Shown here: in pieces, positions 28,396 through 35,435 of the stretch | How the letters are laid out: each line of letters opens with the position of its first letter | How positions within the stretch are numbered: position 1 is the stretch's first letter | The notes under the pieces: generated by a model | Database searches by the model: none | The model's input: the letters and a program-made list of their open reading frames with translations, nothing else | What the model was told of the DNA's origin: nothing | Made by a program: the position numbers and the translations under genes | Assembly (NCBI GenBank): GCA_026399895.1 | Contig: JAPLQC010000073.1 | Coordinates: forward strand, 51,723 to 87,157 | Direction: 5' to 3' | DNA from: Burkholderiales bacterium | GTDB taxonomy: Bacteria; Pseudomonadota; Gammaproteobacteria; Burkholderiales; Burkholderiaceae_D | DNA length: 35,435 nucleotides

Positions 28396-29226
28396 ATGCT
28401 AAACGCAGATTTGCACTGCCACTCGATCGTGTCGGATGGCACCCTCACGCCGACCGCACTGGCGCAGCGCGCCAAAGCGAACGGCGTCGATCTGTGGGCA
28501 TTGACCGACCATGATGAAATCGACGGTATTGCCGAGGCGCGCCGGGCTGCTGACGCGGTCGGGCTGAAATTCGTTGCCGGCGTCGAGGTATCTATCACCT
28601 GGTCTGGCAAGACCGTACACATCGTGGGCCTCGGTGTTGACGAGCACAACCCCGCGCTGCGCGCTGGGCTTGCCTCGGTGCGCGGAGGGCGTGAAAGCCG
28701 CGGACGCGAGATTGCAGAGGATTTGGCGCGCGCCGGTATCCACGGGGCCTTTGAAGGCGCTATGCAGCATGCGGGTAACCCTGAGATGCTGGGCCGTACC
28801 CATTTCGCTCGATTTTTGGTCGAGAGCGGCGTGCGACCCACCGTTGCCGATGTATTCAAGCACTACCTGGTCGAAGGTAAGCCCGGTTTTGTGCCGCATC
28901 GCTGGGGAGCCTTAGAGCAGGCGGTTGAATGGATTCGTGGCGCGGGTGGCCGGGCGGTGATTGCACACCCGGCGCGCTATGCCTTATCCGAATTGCAACG
29001 AGACGCCTTGATCGAGGCGTTCAAAGATGTCGGTGGTGAGGGCATCGAGGTCGTGACTGGCAGCCACACGCCAGAAGAATACGATAGCTTCGCCCGGGTA
29101 GCGCGGCGGGCCGGCTTGCTGGCCTCGCGTGGCTCTGACTTCCACGGCGTGACGGAATCGGGCGCGGATCTTGGCTCTTTGCCACCGCTGCCGTCTGATC
29201 TCAAGCCGGTTTGGCATGATTGGTGA
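28396..29226 (+). CDS. rnm: PHP-domain 3',5'-nucleoside bisphosphate phosphatase / RNase AM family
   Basis: 276 residues. The PHP metal-binding motifs are all present: DLHCHSIVSDGTLTP, ALTDHDEIDG, GVEVSITW, AVIAHPARYAL and GSDFHGV. This matches the YciV/Rnm family, characterised as a 3',5'-bisphosphonucleotide phosphatase and, in E. coli, as a 5'-3' exonuclease on short RNAs and rRNA 5' ends. Its likely roles are pAp clearance and RNA end trimming in the cytoplasm. In E. coli rnm neighbours yciO; here htpX lies between them. The family assignment is firm, the exact in vivo substrate is not. Confidence 0.92.
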   Translation: MLNADLHCHSIVSDGTLTPTALAQRAKANGVDLWALTDHDEIDGIAEARRAADAVGLKFVAGVEVSITWSGKTVHIVGLGVDEHNPALRAGLASVRGGRESRGREIAEDLARAGIHGAFEGAMQHAGNPEMLGRTHFARFLVESGVRPTVADVFKHYLVEGKPGFVPHRWGALEQAVEWIRGAGGRAVIAHPARYALSELQRDALIEAFKDVGGEGIEVVTGSHTPEEYDSFARVARRAGLLASRGSDFHGVTESGADLGSLPPLPSDLKPVWHDW

Positions 29227-29358
29227 GGAATTCTCTGTTCATCCCGCAAAAAAACTTCGGCTTAACCTGAGTTGAATTCCGGCTAAGGCGTCGCCACATC
29301 AGGCTACACGCAGCCATAATTTGCCTGATTTCACTGACTCCTCAACGGAGACCATCCT

Positions 29359-30228
29359 ATGAAAAGAATTCTGTTGTTCGTACTGACCAACGTCGCGGTG
29401 ATCGCGGTCATGTCGATCGTGTTGTCGGTCCTGGGTGTTGACCGTTTCCTGACCTCCCAGGGCCTTAACGTCGGTAGCTTGCTGGTGTTCTCACTGGTAG
29501 TGGGCTTCACCGGCGCCATCTTCTCGCTCCTGATCAGCAAGCCGATGGCCAAGTGGAGCACGGGCGCCACCGTGATCGAGCAGCCGCAAAATGAAACCGA
29601 ACGCTGGCTACTCGATACGGTGCGCCGACTTGCCGATCGCGCTGGCATTGGCATGCCGGAGGTTGCAGTCTACGAAGGTGAGCCGAATGCTTTCGCCACA
29701 GGTGCCTTCCGCAATGAGGCCTTGGTTGCGGTGTCGACCGGGCTCTTGATGAACATGACGCGCGACGAGGTCGAGGCCGTACTCGGTCACGAGGTGGCGC
29801 ATATTGCGAATGGCGACATGGTGACCATGACGCTGATCCAAGGTGTGACAAATACCTTCGTGGTTTTCCTGTCGCGTATTGTCGGCTATGTGGTTGATCG
29901 TGCGCTGTCGCGTAACGATGAGAGCACGGGCGGTATCGGCTATATGGTCACCGTCATTGTTTGCCAGATCGTATTCGGGCTACTCGCTTCTATGATCGTG
30001 GCGTGGTTCTCACGGCAGCGTGAGTTCCGTGCGGATGCGGGCGCGGCTCAGCTGATGGGTAATCGTCAGCCGATGATCAATGCTTTGCATCGGCTCAGTA
30101 GCTTGCACGAGTCAGCGTTGCCGCAGTCAGTCGCCGCGCTGGGCATTAATCACTCGAGCGGTTTCTTTGAGCTATTCTCCACCCATCCACCGCTTGCGGA
30201 GCGCATTGCAGCGCTGCAGCGCGGTTAA
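29359..30228 (+). CDS. htpX: Membrane metalloprotease HtpX
   Basis: 289 residues. Zinc peptidase (M48) of the inner membrane that works beside FtsH in degrading misfolded membrane proteins. Two N-terminal helices ([19 protein letters not shown] and [19 protein letters not shown]) precede the cytoplasmic catalytic part with HEVAH and the downstream Glu in [14 protein letters not shown], and two further hydrophobic helices ([40 protein letters not shown]) lie between. Full family length. CGGAG at 29345-29349 precedes the ATG. It ends in a strong terminator at 30250. In other bacteria htpX is stress-induced; I found no good sigma-32 site here. Confidence 0.97.
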   Translation: MKRILLFVLTNVAVIAVMSIVLSVLGVDRFLTSQGLNVGSLLVFSLVVGFTGAIFSLLISKPMAKWSTGATVIEQPQNETERWLLDTVRRLADRAGIGMPEVAVYEGEPNAFATGAFRNEALVAVSTGLLMNMTRDEVEAVLGHEVAHIANGDMVTMTLIQGVTNTFVVFLSRIVGYVVDRALSRNDESTGGIGYMVTVIVCQIVFGLLASMIVAWFSRQREFRADAGAAQLMGNRQPMINALHRLSSLHESALPQSVAALGINHSSGFFELFSTHPPLAERIAALQRG

Positions 30229-30249
30229 CCTCGGCTGCATCAGTACCCC

Positions 30250-30286
30250 AAAGCGACAGCCTGATAGGCTGTCGCTTTTGTTTTGT
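30250..30286 (+). terminator. Strong rho-independent terminator after htpX, abutting yciO
   Basis: AAAGCGACAGCC (30250-30261) pairs perfectly with GGCTGTCGCTTT (30267-30278) around TGATA, followed by TTTGTTTTGTTC. It ends the htpX transcript yet reaches to within about 5 nt of the yciO ATG at 30291. Confidence 0.92.
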
Positions 30287-30290
30287 TCTT

Positions 30291-30911
30291 ATGACCCAAT
30301 ACTTTCAAATTCACCCGGATAACCCACAACCGCGTCTGATCCGGCAGGCAGCGGAGATCATTGACGCGGGCGGCATTGTCGCCTTGCCGACTGACTCTAG
30401 CTATGCGCTCGTCTGCCACCTCGATGATAAGGATGCCGTTGACCGCTTGCGCCGTATTCGCGGTATCGACGACAAGCATCACCTGACACTGCTGTGTCGA
30501 GATTTGTCGGAGATCGCTAACTATGCGCGTGTTGACAACAAGCAGTACCGTTTGTTGAAGGCCGCCACACCCGGTCCATTCACATTCATTCTTGAGGCAA
30601 CGCGCGAAGTGCCGCGTCGGCTGTCGCATCCATCGCGCAAAACCATCGGCCTACGCGTGCCTGAAAACGCTATCGCGCAGTCGCTGCTTGAGCAGTTAAG
30701 CCAGGCGCTGATCGGGACCACACTTATCCCAGCCGGTAGCGAAGTACCGCTGAACGACCCGGACGAAATACGCGACAACCTGCAGCGGCAGGTGGAACTG
30801 GTGATCGACGGCGGCAGCTGCAGCCTGGAGCCGACCACGGTCGTCGATCTGACCGGCGATAGTCCGGTGGTATTGCGCCGGGGTCGGGGTGATACCTCGT
30901 TGTTTGCTTAG
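30291..30911 (+). CDS. yciO: YciO/YrdC-family L-threonylcarbamoyladenylate synthase-type protein
   Basis: 206 residues. It aligns from the first residue with E. coli YciO (MTQYFQIHPDNPQPRLIRQA), so the ATG at 30291 is the right start although no Shine-Dalgarno precedes it. The family shares the fold of TsaC/Sua5 (ALPTDSSYALVC, the RNA/nucleotide-binding loop; KTIGLRVPENAIAQ; PTTVVDLTGDSPVVLRRGRGD), which makes threonylcarbamoyl-AMP for t6A in tRNA. YciO proteins are a separate branch whose function is less certain. The gene starts directly behind the htpX terminator. Three genes (this one, the M50 peptidase and trpS) follow in the order typical of betaproteobacteria. Confidence 0.93.
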   Translation: MTQYFQIHPDNPQPRLIRQAAEIIDAGGIVALPTDSSYALVCHLDDKDAVDRLRRIRGIDDKHHLTLLCRDLSEIANYARVDNKQYRLLKAATPGPFTFILEATREVPRRLSHPSRKTIGLRVPENAIAQSLLEQLSQALIGTTLIPAGSEVPLNDPDEIRDNLQRQVELVIDGGSCSLEPTTVVDLTGDSPVVLRRGRGDTSLFA

Positions 30912-30942
30912 TCGCCGGGCCGGCGAGGGCCACAGAATCGTT

Positions 30943-30960
30943 AGAGCGCTCTGATAGAAT
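30943..30960 (+). promoter_or_regulatory. Possible promoter with palindrome before the M50 peptidase gene
   Basis: TAGAAT (30955-30960) would place transcription start at or next to the ATG at 30968. Directly upstream is the perfect palindrome AGAGCGCTCT (30943-30952). A second, TCGCCGG-G-CCGGCGA (30912-30926), starts right after the yciO stop. No -35 is clear. Confidence 0.35.
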
Positions 30961-30967
30961 CCCGCTG

Positions 30968-31624
30968 ATGAGCGACACCATTCAGACCATTGCGGTCTAT
31001 GCATTACCGATTCTTTTTGCGATTACCCTGCATGAGGCAGCGCATGCGTACGCTGCGCGGTTCTTCGGCGATCTGACGGCCTACTCGCAAGGCCGCATGA
31101 GTCTGAACCCGGCCAAGCATATTGATCCCATCGGGACCATCGTGCTGCCGCTGATACTCGCGTTGGTGCAAAGCCCGTTTATCTTCGGCTATGCCAAGCC
31201 GGTACCGGTCGACTTTTCGCGACTGAATAATCCTAAACGCGACATGCTGTGGGTGGCGCTGGCTGGCCCGGCCGCTAATTTGGTGATGGCGCTGGGTTGG
31301 ATGATTCTTTACTTTGTGCTGTACGGCGCTTCTTTGCAGGAAGAATATTTTTTCCGCGTTGCCGAGGCTGGCATTGTGGTGAATCTGGTGCTGTTTGCAT
31401 TTAATTTGTTTCCGCTGCCGCCGCTCGACGGTGGCCGGATTCTGACCAGTCTGCTGCCGATGCGCTTCGCATTCAAGTTTGCCCGCCTCGAGCCTTACGG
31501 AATTTTCATTGTGCTTGCACTCGCGATGCTGAATCTTCTGAAGTTCTGGATGATCCCGGTGGTTGCAGCGGCGAATGCTGTGCTTTCCGTGTTGGTTGCT
31601 CCCCTAAAATTTCTCGTCACCTGA
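30968..31624 (+). CDS. Site-2 protease-type membrane metallopeptidase (M50)
   Basis: 218 residues, mostly hydrophobic. Zinc ligands in HEAAH (about 22-26, in the first helix) and the second M50 motif NLFPLPPLDGGR (conserved Asp ligand) are intact, with VALAGPAANLVMALGW between them. It belongs to the compact subgroup without a PDZ domain, whose substrates are mostly unknown. Some site-2 proteases cleave anti-sigma factors or remnant signal peptides, but nothing here shows which applies. It sits 6 bp before trpS, a conserved pairing in many proteobacteria, so the two are probably co-transcribed. Confidence 0.93.
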   Translation: MSDTIQTIAVYALPILFAITLHEAAHAYAARFFGDLTAYSQGRMSLNPAKHIDPIGTIVLPLILALVQSPFIFGYAKPVPVDFSRLNNPKRDMLWVALAGPAANLVMALGWMILYFVLYGASLQEEYFFRVAEAGIVVNLVLFAFNLFPLPPLDGGRILTSLLPMRFAFKFARLEPYGIFIVLALAMLNLLKFWMIPVVAAANAVLSVLVAPLKFLVT

Positions 31625-31630
31625 TACGCC

Positions 31631-32833
31631 ATGTACCCTGATCGTGTTGTCTCTGGAATGCGCCCCACCGGTGCGATGCACCTTGGTCACTACCACGGTG
31701 CGCTGAAAAACTGGGTAAAGCTTCAATCCGAACACCCTTGTTTGTTTTTCGTCGCTGATTGGCACGCACTGACCACTCACTACGACGATCCCTCCATCAT
31801 CGAGAGCAGTACGTGGGACATGGTGATCGATTGGCTAGCTGCTGGTATCGACCCATCGCAGGCCACTATTTTTATTCAATCAAAAGTACCCGAGCACGCA
31901 GAGCTGCATTTGTTGCTGTCGATGTCGACACCGCTCGGCTGGTTGGAGCGTGTGCCTACCTACAAAGATCAGCAAGAAAAACTCGCTGATCGTGACCTCG
32001 CTACCTATGGCTTCCTGGGTTACCCCTTGCTACAGGCCGCCGACGTTCTGATCTACCGCGCCAGCATGGTGCCGGTGGGTGAGGATCAGGTACCGCATAT
32101 CGAAATGATGCGCGAGATCGCGCGTCGATTTAATTATCTGTATGGCCGCGAGAAAGACTTCGAGCAGAAGGCGCAAGAGGCGGTGAAGAAGCTAGGTGCC
32201 AAGCGTGCAAAACTCTACAACGAGCTGCGCTCGGAGTTTCAGGAAAAGGGTAACGATGATTCGCTCGCACAGGCCAAGGCCATGCTCGACGATGCGCAGA
32301 ATCTCTCCATGATTGATCGCGAGCGCTTGTTTGGTTATCTGGAAGGTAGTCGCAAGCTGATTCTGGTCGAACCACAGGCCCTGCTGACCGAAGCTTCACG
32401 TTTACCGGGTCTCGATGGTCAGAAAATGTCCAAGAGCTATGGCAACACGATTGCTCTGCGCGACGACAGCGACACCATCACTAAAAAAATCCGCACCATG
32501 CCAACGGACCCGGCACGCGTTCGTCGCACCGATCCGGGTAATCCCGATAAATGCCCAGTGTGGATGTTCCATCAGGTGTACTCCGACCAGAAAACGCAGG
32601 ACTGGGTCGTTCAGGGTTGCAAAACTGCAGGCATCGGTTGCATCGAGTGCAAGCAACCCGTGATCGATGGCATCCTCAAAGAGCAAGAGCCGATGCGTGA
32701 GCGTGCGCAGCAATATCTGGATGATCCATCGTTAGTGCGCGCGATCGTCGCCGATGGTTGTGATCAGGCGCGCAAACTAGCACAAGAGACCATGCGCGAT
32801 GTGCGCGAAGAGATGGGTCTGTCGTACAACTGA
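31631..32833 (+). CDS. trpS: Tryptophanyl-tRNA synthetase
   Basis: 400 residues. Class I synthetase charging tRNA-Trp. The HIGH-type motif is HLGHYHG (near 17-23) after SGMRPTGAM; the KMSKS motif is GQKMSKSYGNT. It is longer than the 330-residue enzyme of E. coli, mostly through a charged helical segment (about 170-230, FEQKAQEAVKKLGAKRAKLY) that is usual in this branch. The C-terminal part includes a cysteine pair in GCIECKQP. It overlaps the methyltransferase start by one base (TGATG). Confidence 0.97.
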   Translation: MYPDRVVSGMRPTGAMHLGHYHGALKNWVKLQSEHPCLFFVADWHALTTHYDDPSIIESSTWDMVIDWLAAGIDPSQATIFIQSKVPEHAELHLLLSMSTPLGWLERVPTYKDQQEKLADRDLATYGFLGYPLLQAADVLIYRASMVPVGEDQVPHIEMMREIARRFNYLYGREKDFEQKAQEAVKKLGAKRAKLYNELRSEFQEKGNDDSLAQAKAMLDDAQNLSMIDRERLFGYLEGSRKLILVEPQALLTEASRLPGLDGQKMSKSYGNTIALRDDSDTITKKIRTMPTDPARVRRTDPGNPDKCPVWMFHQVYSDQKTQDWVVQGCKTAGIGCIECKQPVIDGILKEQEPMRERAQQYLDDPSLVRAIVADGCDQARKLAQETMRDVREEMGLSYN

Positions 32834-33402
32834 TGGCGCATAGCTCACCCGACGCTTCACCTTGGGTTAGTCGTTTCGCTTCACTGATTCCCCAAGGCAG
32901 AACGCTCGATCTTGCGTGCGGTAGCGGACGCCACTCGCGACTGCTGTTGTCGTTGGGCCATTCCGTACTCGCCGTTGATCGCGATGCGGCAGCGCTTGAA
33001 TCATTCGTCGGCTCAGGTATCGAGACAAAACAATTCGATTTGGAACACGAAGGTGCCGATCGGGTATCCGGTTGGCCGCTATCGCCATCGTCCTACAGCG
33101 GCGTGGTGGTGACGAATTACCTGCACCGCCCGCTGATGGATGCACTGCTGGCCTCGGTGGCGCCGGGCGGCGTGCTCATCTATGAAACTTTTGCGCAAGG
33201 TAATGGACAATTTGGCAAGCCGTCGAATCCGGATTTCTTGCTTGCGCCGGGCGAGTTGCTTGATAAGGTCTCCCGAGCCGGTGGCTGGCGTGTGATCGCC
33301 TTCGAGGACGGTTATGTCAACACCCCAAAACCGGCCATGATTCAGCGCATTTGCGCGCGCCGAGGTGGCCCGGAGCTAGTGCCGGCCGATGTTGCAATTT
33401 GA
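32833..33402 (+). CDS. Class I SAM-dependent methyltransferase
   Basis: 189 residues. The SAM-binding motif I is LDLACGSGRHSRLLL (about 25-39), the acidic loop is VLAVDRD, and YSGVVVTNYLHRPL fits the region normally binding the adenine ring. It resembles the small TehB-like/YbaJ-type group. The substrate is unknown. It is translationally coupled to trpS by TGATG, and dapA follows after 73 bp; trpS-methyltransferase-dapA-bamC is a recurring betaproteobacterial order. Confidence 0.88.
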   Translation: MAHSSPDASPWVSRFASLIPQGRTLDLACGSGRHSRLLLSLGHSVLAVDRDAAALESFVGSGIETKQFDLEHEGADRVSGWPLSPSSYSGVVVTNYLHRPLMDALLASVAPGGVLIYETFAQGNGQFGKPSNPDFLLAPGELLDKVSRAGGWRVIAFEDGYVNTPKPAMIQRICARRGGPELVPADVAI

Positions 33403-33438
33403 AACCTCATTATCCGACCCCCGGCAGTACTGATCCGA

Positions 33439-33444
33439 TACAAT
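33439..33444 (+). promoter_or_regulatory. Putative -10 element for dapA-bamC
   Basis: TACAAT 31 bp before the dapA ATG, in the gap after the methyltransferase gene. The -35 region (about 33416-33421) is poor. Confidence 0.3.
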
Positions 33445-33475
33445 TCACCTTTTGCTTCTCGGCGATAAAACAACC

Positions 33476-34354
33476 ATGATCCAAGGCAGCATTGTCGCAA
33501 TCGTGACGCCAATGTTCGAGGATGGCAGCCTCGATTTTCAAAGCCTGAAGGCGCTACTTGATTGGCACATCGCCGAAGGTACTGACGCGATTGTCATTGT
33601 CGGCACCACCGGTGAATCACCAACCGTCACAGTCGAAGAACATTGCGAGTTGATCAAGGTCGCGATCGAACATGTCGCCGGCCGCATTCCGGTGATCGCT
33701 GGCACCGGCGGCAATTCAACATCAGAAGCTATCGAACTCACCGCGTTTGCCAAGCAAGCGGGAGCGGATGCCTCTTTGCAGGTGGTGCCTTACTACAACC
33801 GCCCGACACAAGAGGGTATGGTGCAGCACTTCACACGCATCGCTGAGTCAGTCGATTTGCCCGTCATTCTGTACAACGTACCTGGACGGACTGTTGCTGA
33901 CATGAGCAACGACACCATTGTTCGCCTGTCATCCGTGCCGGGTATTGCGGGCGTTAAAGATGCCACCGGTAATATCGCACGTGGTACTGAACTACTGCGC
34001 GCTGTGCCGAAATCGTTTGCGGTTTACTCGGGCGATGATGCGACAGCGATGGCGCTCATGTTTTGCGGCGGTAAGGGGAATATCTCCGTCACCGCCAATG
34101 TGGCGCCGCGCGCGATGCACGAACTCTGTGTTGCCGCGATGGCAGGCCGTGTTGCAGAGGCAGTCGCCATCAATGACAAACTGATCCCGCTGCATAACCG
34201 GCTGTTTGTAGAGCCGAATCCGGTGCCAGTGAAATGGGCACTACAGCAGATGGGGCGTATGCAGGGCGGGATTCGATTGCCGCTCGTGCCGCTTGGTGCG
34301 GCTAGCCATGACTGGCTGCGTAGCGCACTGCGCGAATCCGGCGTACTGAACTGA
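33476..34354 (+). CDS. dapA: 4-hydroxy-tetrahydrodipicolinate synthase
   Basis: 292 residues from the ATG at 33476; a TTG 24 bp upstream in frame is not needed. It condenses pyruvate with aspartate semialdehyde, the first committed step to lysine and meso-diaminopimelate for peptidoglycan. The Schiff-base lysine is K161 in AGVKDATGN and the catalytic Tyr133 is in LYNVPGRTV, at the same numbers as in E. coli. [10 protein letters not shown] and [12 protein letters not shown] complete the barrel signatures. bamC follows after 33 bp, the same neighbour as in E. coli. Confidence 0.98.
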   Translation: MIQGSIVAIVTPMFEDGSLDFQSLKALLDWHIAEGTDAIVIVGTTGESPTVTVEEHCELIKVAIEHVAGRIPVIAGTGGNSTSEAIELTAFAKQAGADASLQVVPYYNRPTQEGMVQHFTRIAESVDLPVILYNVPGRTVADMSNDTIVRLSSVPGIAGVKDATGNIARGTELLRAVPKSFAVYSGDDATAMALMFCGGKGNISVTANVAPRAMHELCVAAMAGRVAEAVAINDKLIPLHNRLFVEPNPVPVKWALQQMGRMQGGIRLPLVPLGAASHDWLRSALRESGVLN

Positions 34355-34387
34355 CGTCATCACACTCAATACTTTCTTGGTACCGAA

Positions 34388-35435
34388 ATGAACCCTGTAT
34401 TCAACACACGAAGCTTTTGCACACACCTTGTGCTGCCGTGCTTGTTTGTCACGATCGCCGGCTGCAGCAGCGTGAGCGAGATGCTCGAGCCCGAGAAAAT
34501 TGATTACAAGGGCGCCACAAAATCGAGTGGCAAAAAAAATAAACTCGAGGTACCGCCCGACCTGAGCGCACCGCGAGGCAGCAATGCCTACAACGTCGAT
34601 AACCAGCGCGGCACTGCGACGGCTTCGGAATACTCCGCGCGTCAACCCGGCGCAGCCGGGAAGTCGGCTGCAGCAGTGGTGTCGGAGGGTGCAGTTGCCC
34701 CGGCCGTTGTCTCAGGTATGCGGATCGAGCGCGATGGCAAGCAGCGCTGGCTAGTGGCCATGGAGGCACCTGATGTGCTGTGGCCTAAGATCAAAGACTT
34801 TTGGCAGGAGAGTGGGTTCCTGATGGCTGTTGAGAACCCACAGGCTGGTGTGATGGAAACCGACTGGGCAGAGAATCGTGCCAAGATTCCGCAGGATTTC
34901 ATTCGCAATAGCATCGGTAAAGTGTTGGACTCTTTGTACTCCACCGGCGAGCGCGATAAATTCCGGACCCGGCTTGAGCGCCGCGCCGATGGCGCCACCG
35001 AGATTTATATCAGCCACCGTGGCGCAGAAGAAAAAGTGACGGGGCAGGTGCTTAGCCAGTCGACGGTTTGGACCGCGCGCGCTTCGGATCCCGAGCTGGA
35101 AGCCGAGTTTTTGAGACGACTCATGACGGCGCTGGGCAGTGATCCGAAGACCGCAGCTGCTGCGGTGAAGGACGCCAAACCGGTCTCAGCCGAGCGTGCG
35201 CGTTTATCGAAAGACGCAACCGAGGTTGAGGTCGGCGAGGGCTTTGATCGCGCATGGCGTCGTGTGGGTCTGGCCCTCGATCGTGTTGGCTTCACCGTCG
35301 AAGATCGTGATCGTGCGCGGGGTCTTTACTTTGTGCGTTACGTTGATCAGGGTGACGACGCCAAGAACAAGTCAGAGCCAGGTTTTTTTGCTCGCATGTT
35401 CCGCTCGAAAAATGACAAGAAAGACGCACTGCGCT
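34388..35435 (+). CDS. bamC: Outer-membrane assembly lipoprotein BamC (3' end outside window)
   Basis: 349 codons are visible with no stop; the C-terminus is missing. The signal peptide ends in IAGC26, a good lipobox. The start of the mature chain (LEPEKIDYKGATKSSGKKNKLEVPPDLSAP) is the unstructured BamC segment that runs along BamD. Two helix-grip domains follow, the first around AMEAPDVLWPKIKDFWQESGF and the second around VGEGFDRAWRRVGLALDRVGF. BamC is an accessory part of the BAM complex. It pairs functionally with bamB in this same window. Confidence 0.94.
   Translation, partial: MNPVFNTRSFCTHLVLPCLFVTIAGCSSVSEMLEPEKIDYKGATKSSGKKNKLEVPPDLSAPRGSNAYNVDNQRGTATASEYSARQPGAAGKSAAAVVSEGAVAPAVVSGMRIERDGKQRWLVAMEAPDVLWPKIKDFWQESGFLMAVENPQAGVMETDWAENRAKIPQDFIRNSIGKVLDSLYSTGERDKFRTRLERRADGATEIYISHRGAEEKVTGQVLSQSTVWTARASDPELEAEFLRRLMTALGSDPKTAAAAVKDAKPVSAERARLSKDATEVEVGEGFDRAWRRVGLALDRVGFTVEDRDRARGLYFVRYVDQGDDAKNKSEPGFFARMFRSKNDKKDALR

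Noticed and set aside
29271..29299. Sigma-32-like site before htpX (GTTGAA and CCACAT)
   Set aside because: Neither half fits the CTTGAA/CCCCAT consensus well enough and the spacing is long.

Overview
The window reads as a chromosomal segment of a betaproteobacterium, most likely Burkholderiales and closest in feel to the Oxalobacteraceae. The reasons are the gene orders ndk-rlmN-pilW-rodZ-ispG-hisS-yfgM-bamB-der-hfq-hflX-hflK-hflC-(DUF2065)-hisZ-purA and trpS-methyltransferase-dapA-bamC, and the character of the proteins, such as a HisZ beginning [20 protein letters not shown]. The assignment rests on remembered family sequences and gene order, not on a search.

Region 1 (1-4069, minus strand) is one uninterrupted reading frame of at least 1,356 codons that leaves the window at its left edge. 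I checked it codon by codon and found no stop. It encodes a modular protein: a polyserine, disordered N-terminus, a long alpha-helical repeat region with motifs resembling the SKWP repeats of Ralstonia/Xanthomonas type III effectors, a Pro/Lys/Ser-rich linker, and ankyrin repeats. It is the accessory, least ordinary part of the window and a candidate secreted effector.

Region 2 (4136-4828, minus strand) holds a YccA/Bax-inhibitor-1 family membrane protein gene. Its last transmembrane segment has been removed by an out-of-frame internal deletion. The ancestral C-terminal tail survives in another frame just past the new stop, followed by a good terminator.

Region 3 (5000-21150, plus strand) is a dense housekeeping run: nucleotide metabolism (ndk, purA, a phosphoribosyltransferase), rRNA/tRNA methylation (rlmN), pilus and cell-shape proteins (pilW, rodZ), isoprenoid synthesis (ispG), histidyl-tRNA synthetase and its paralogue HisZ, envelope assembly (yfgM, bamB), ribosome-linked GTPases (der, hflX), the RNA chaperone hfq and the FtsH-modulating pair hflK-hflC. 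Many genes overlap or nearly touch. Several short junctions hold strong hairpins that look regulatory.

Region 4 (21143-25589) contains a tandem duplication at the end of the phosphoribosyltransferase gene, a bidirectional terminator, a minus-strand tRNA-Leu(CAG) with its own near-consensus promoter, and then rnr, rlmB and cysE. Two consecutive genes here start with TTG.

Region 5 (25682-35435) has a minus-strand acyl-CoA synthetase divergent from an alpha/beta hydrolase, then a PHP-domain phosphatase, htpX, yciO, a site-2 protease-type membrane peptidase, trpS, a small methyltransferase, dapA and the start of bamC, which runs off the right edge. BamB and BamC both belong to the outer-membrane protein assembly machine, and HtpX, HflK and HflC all take part in membrane-protein quality control.
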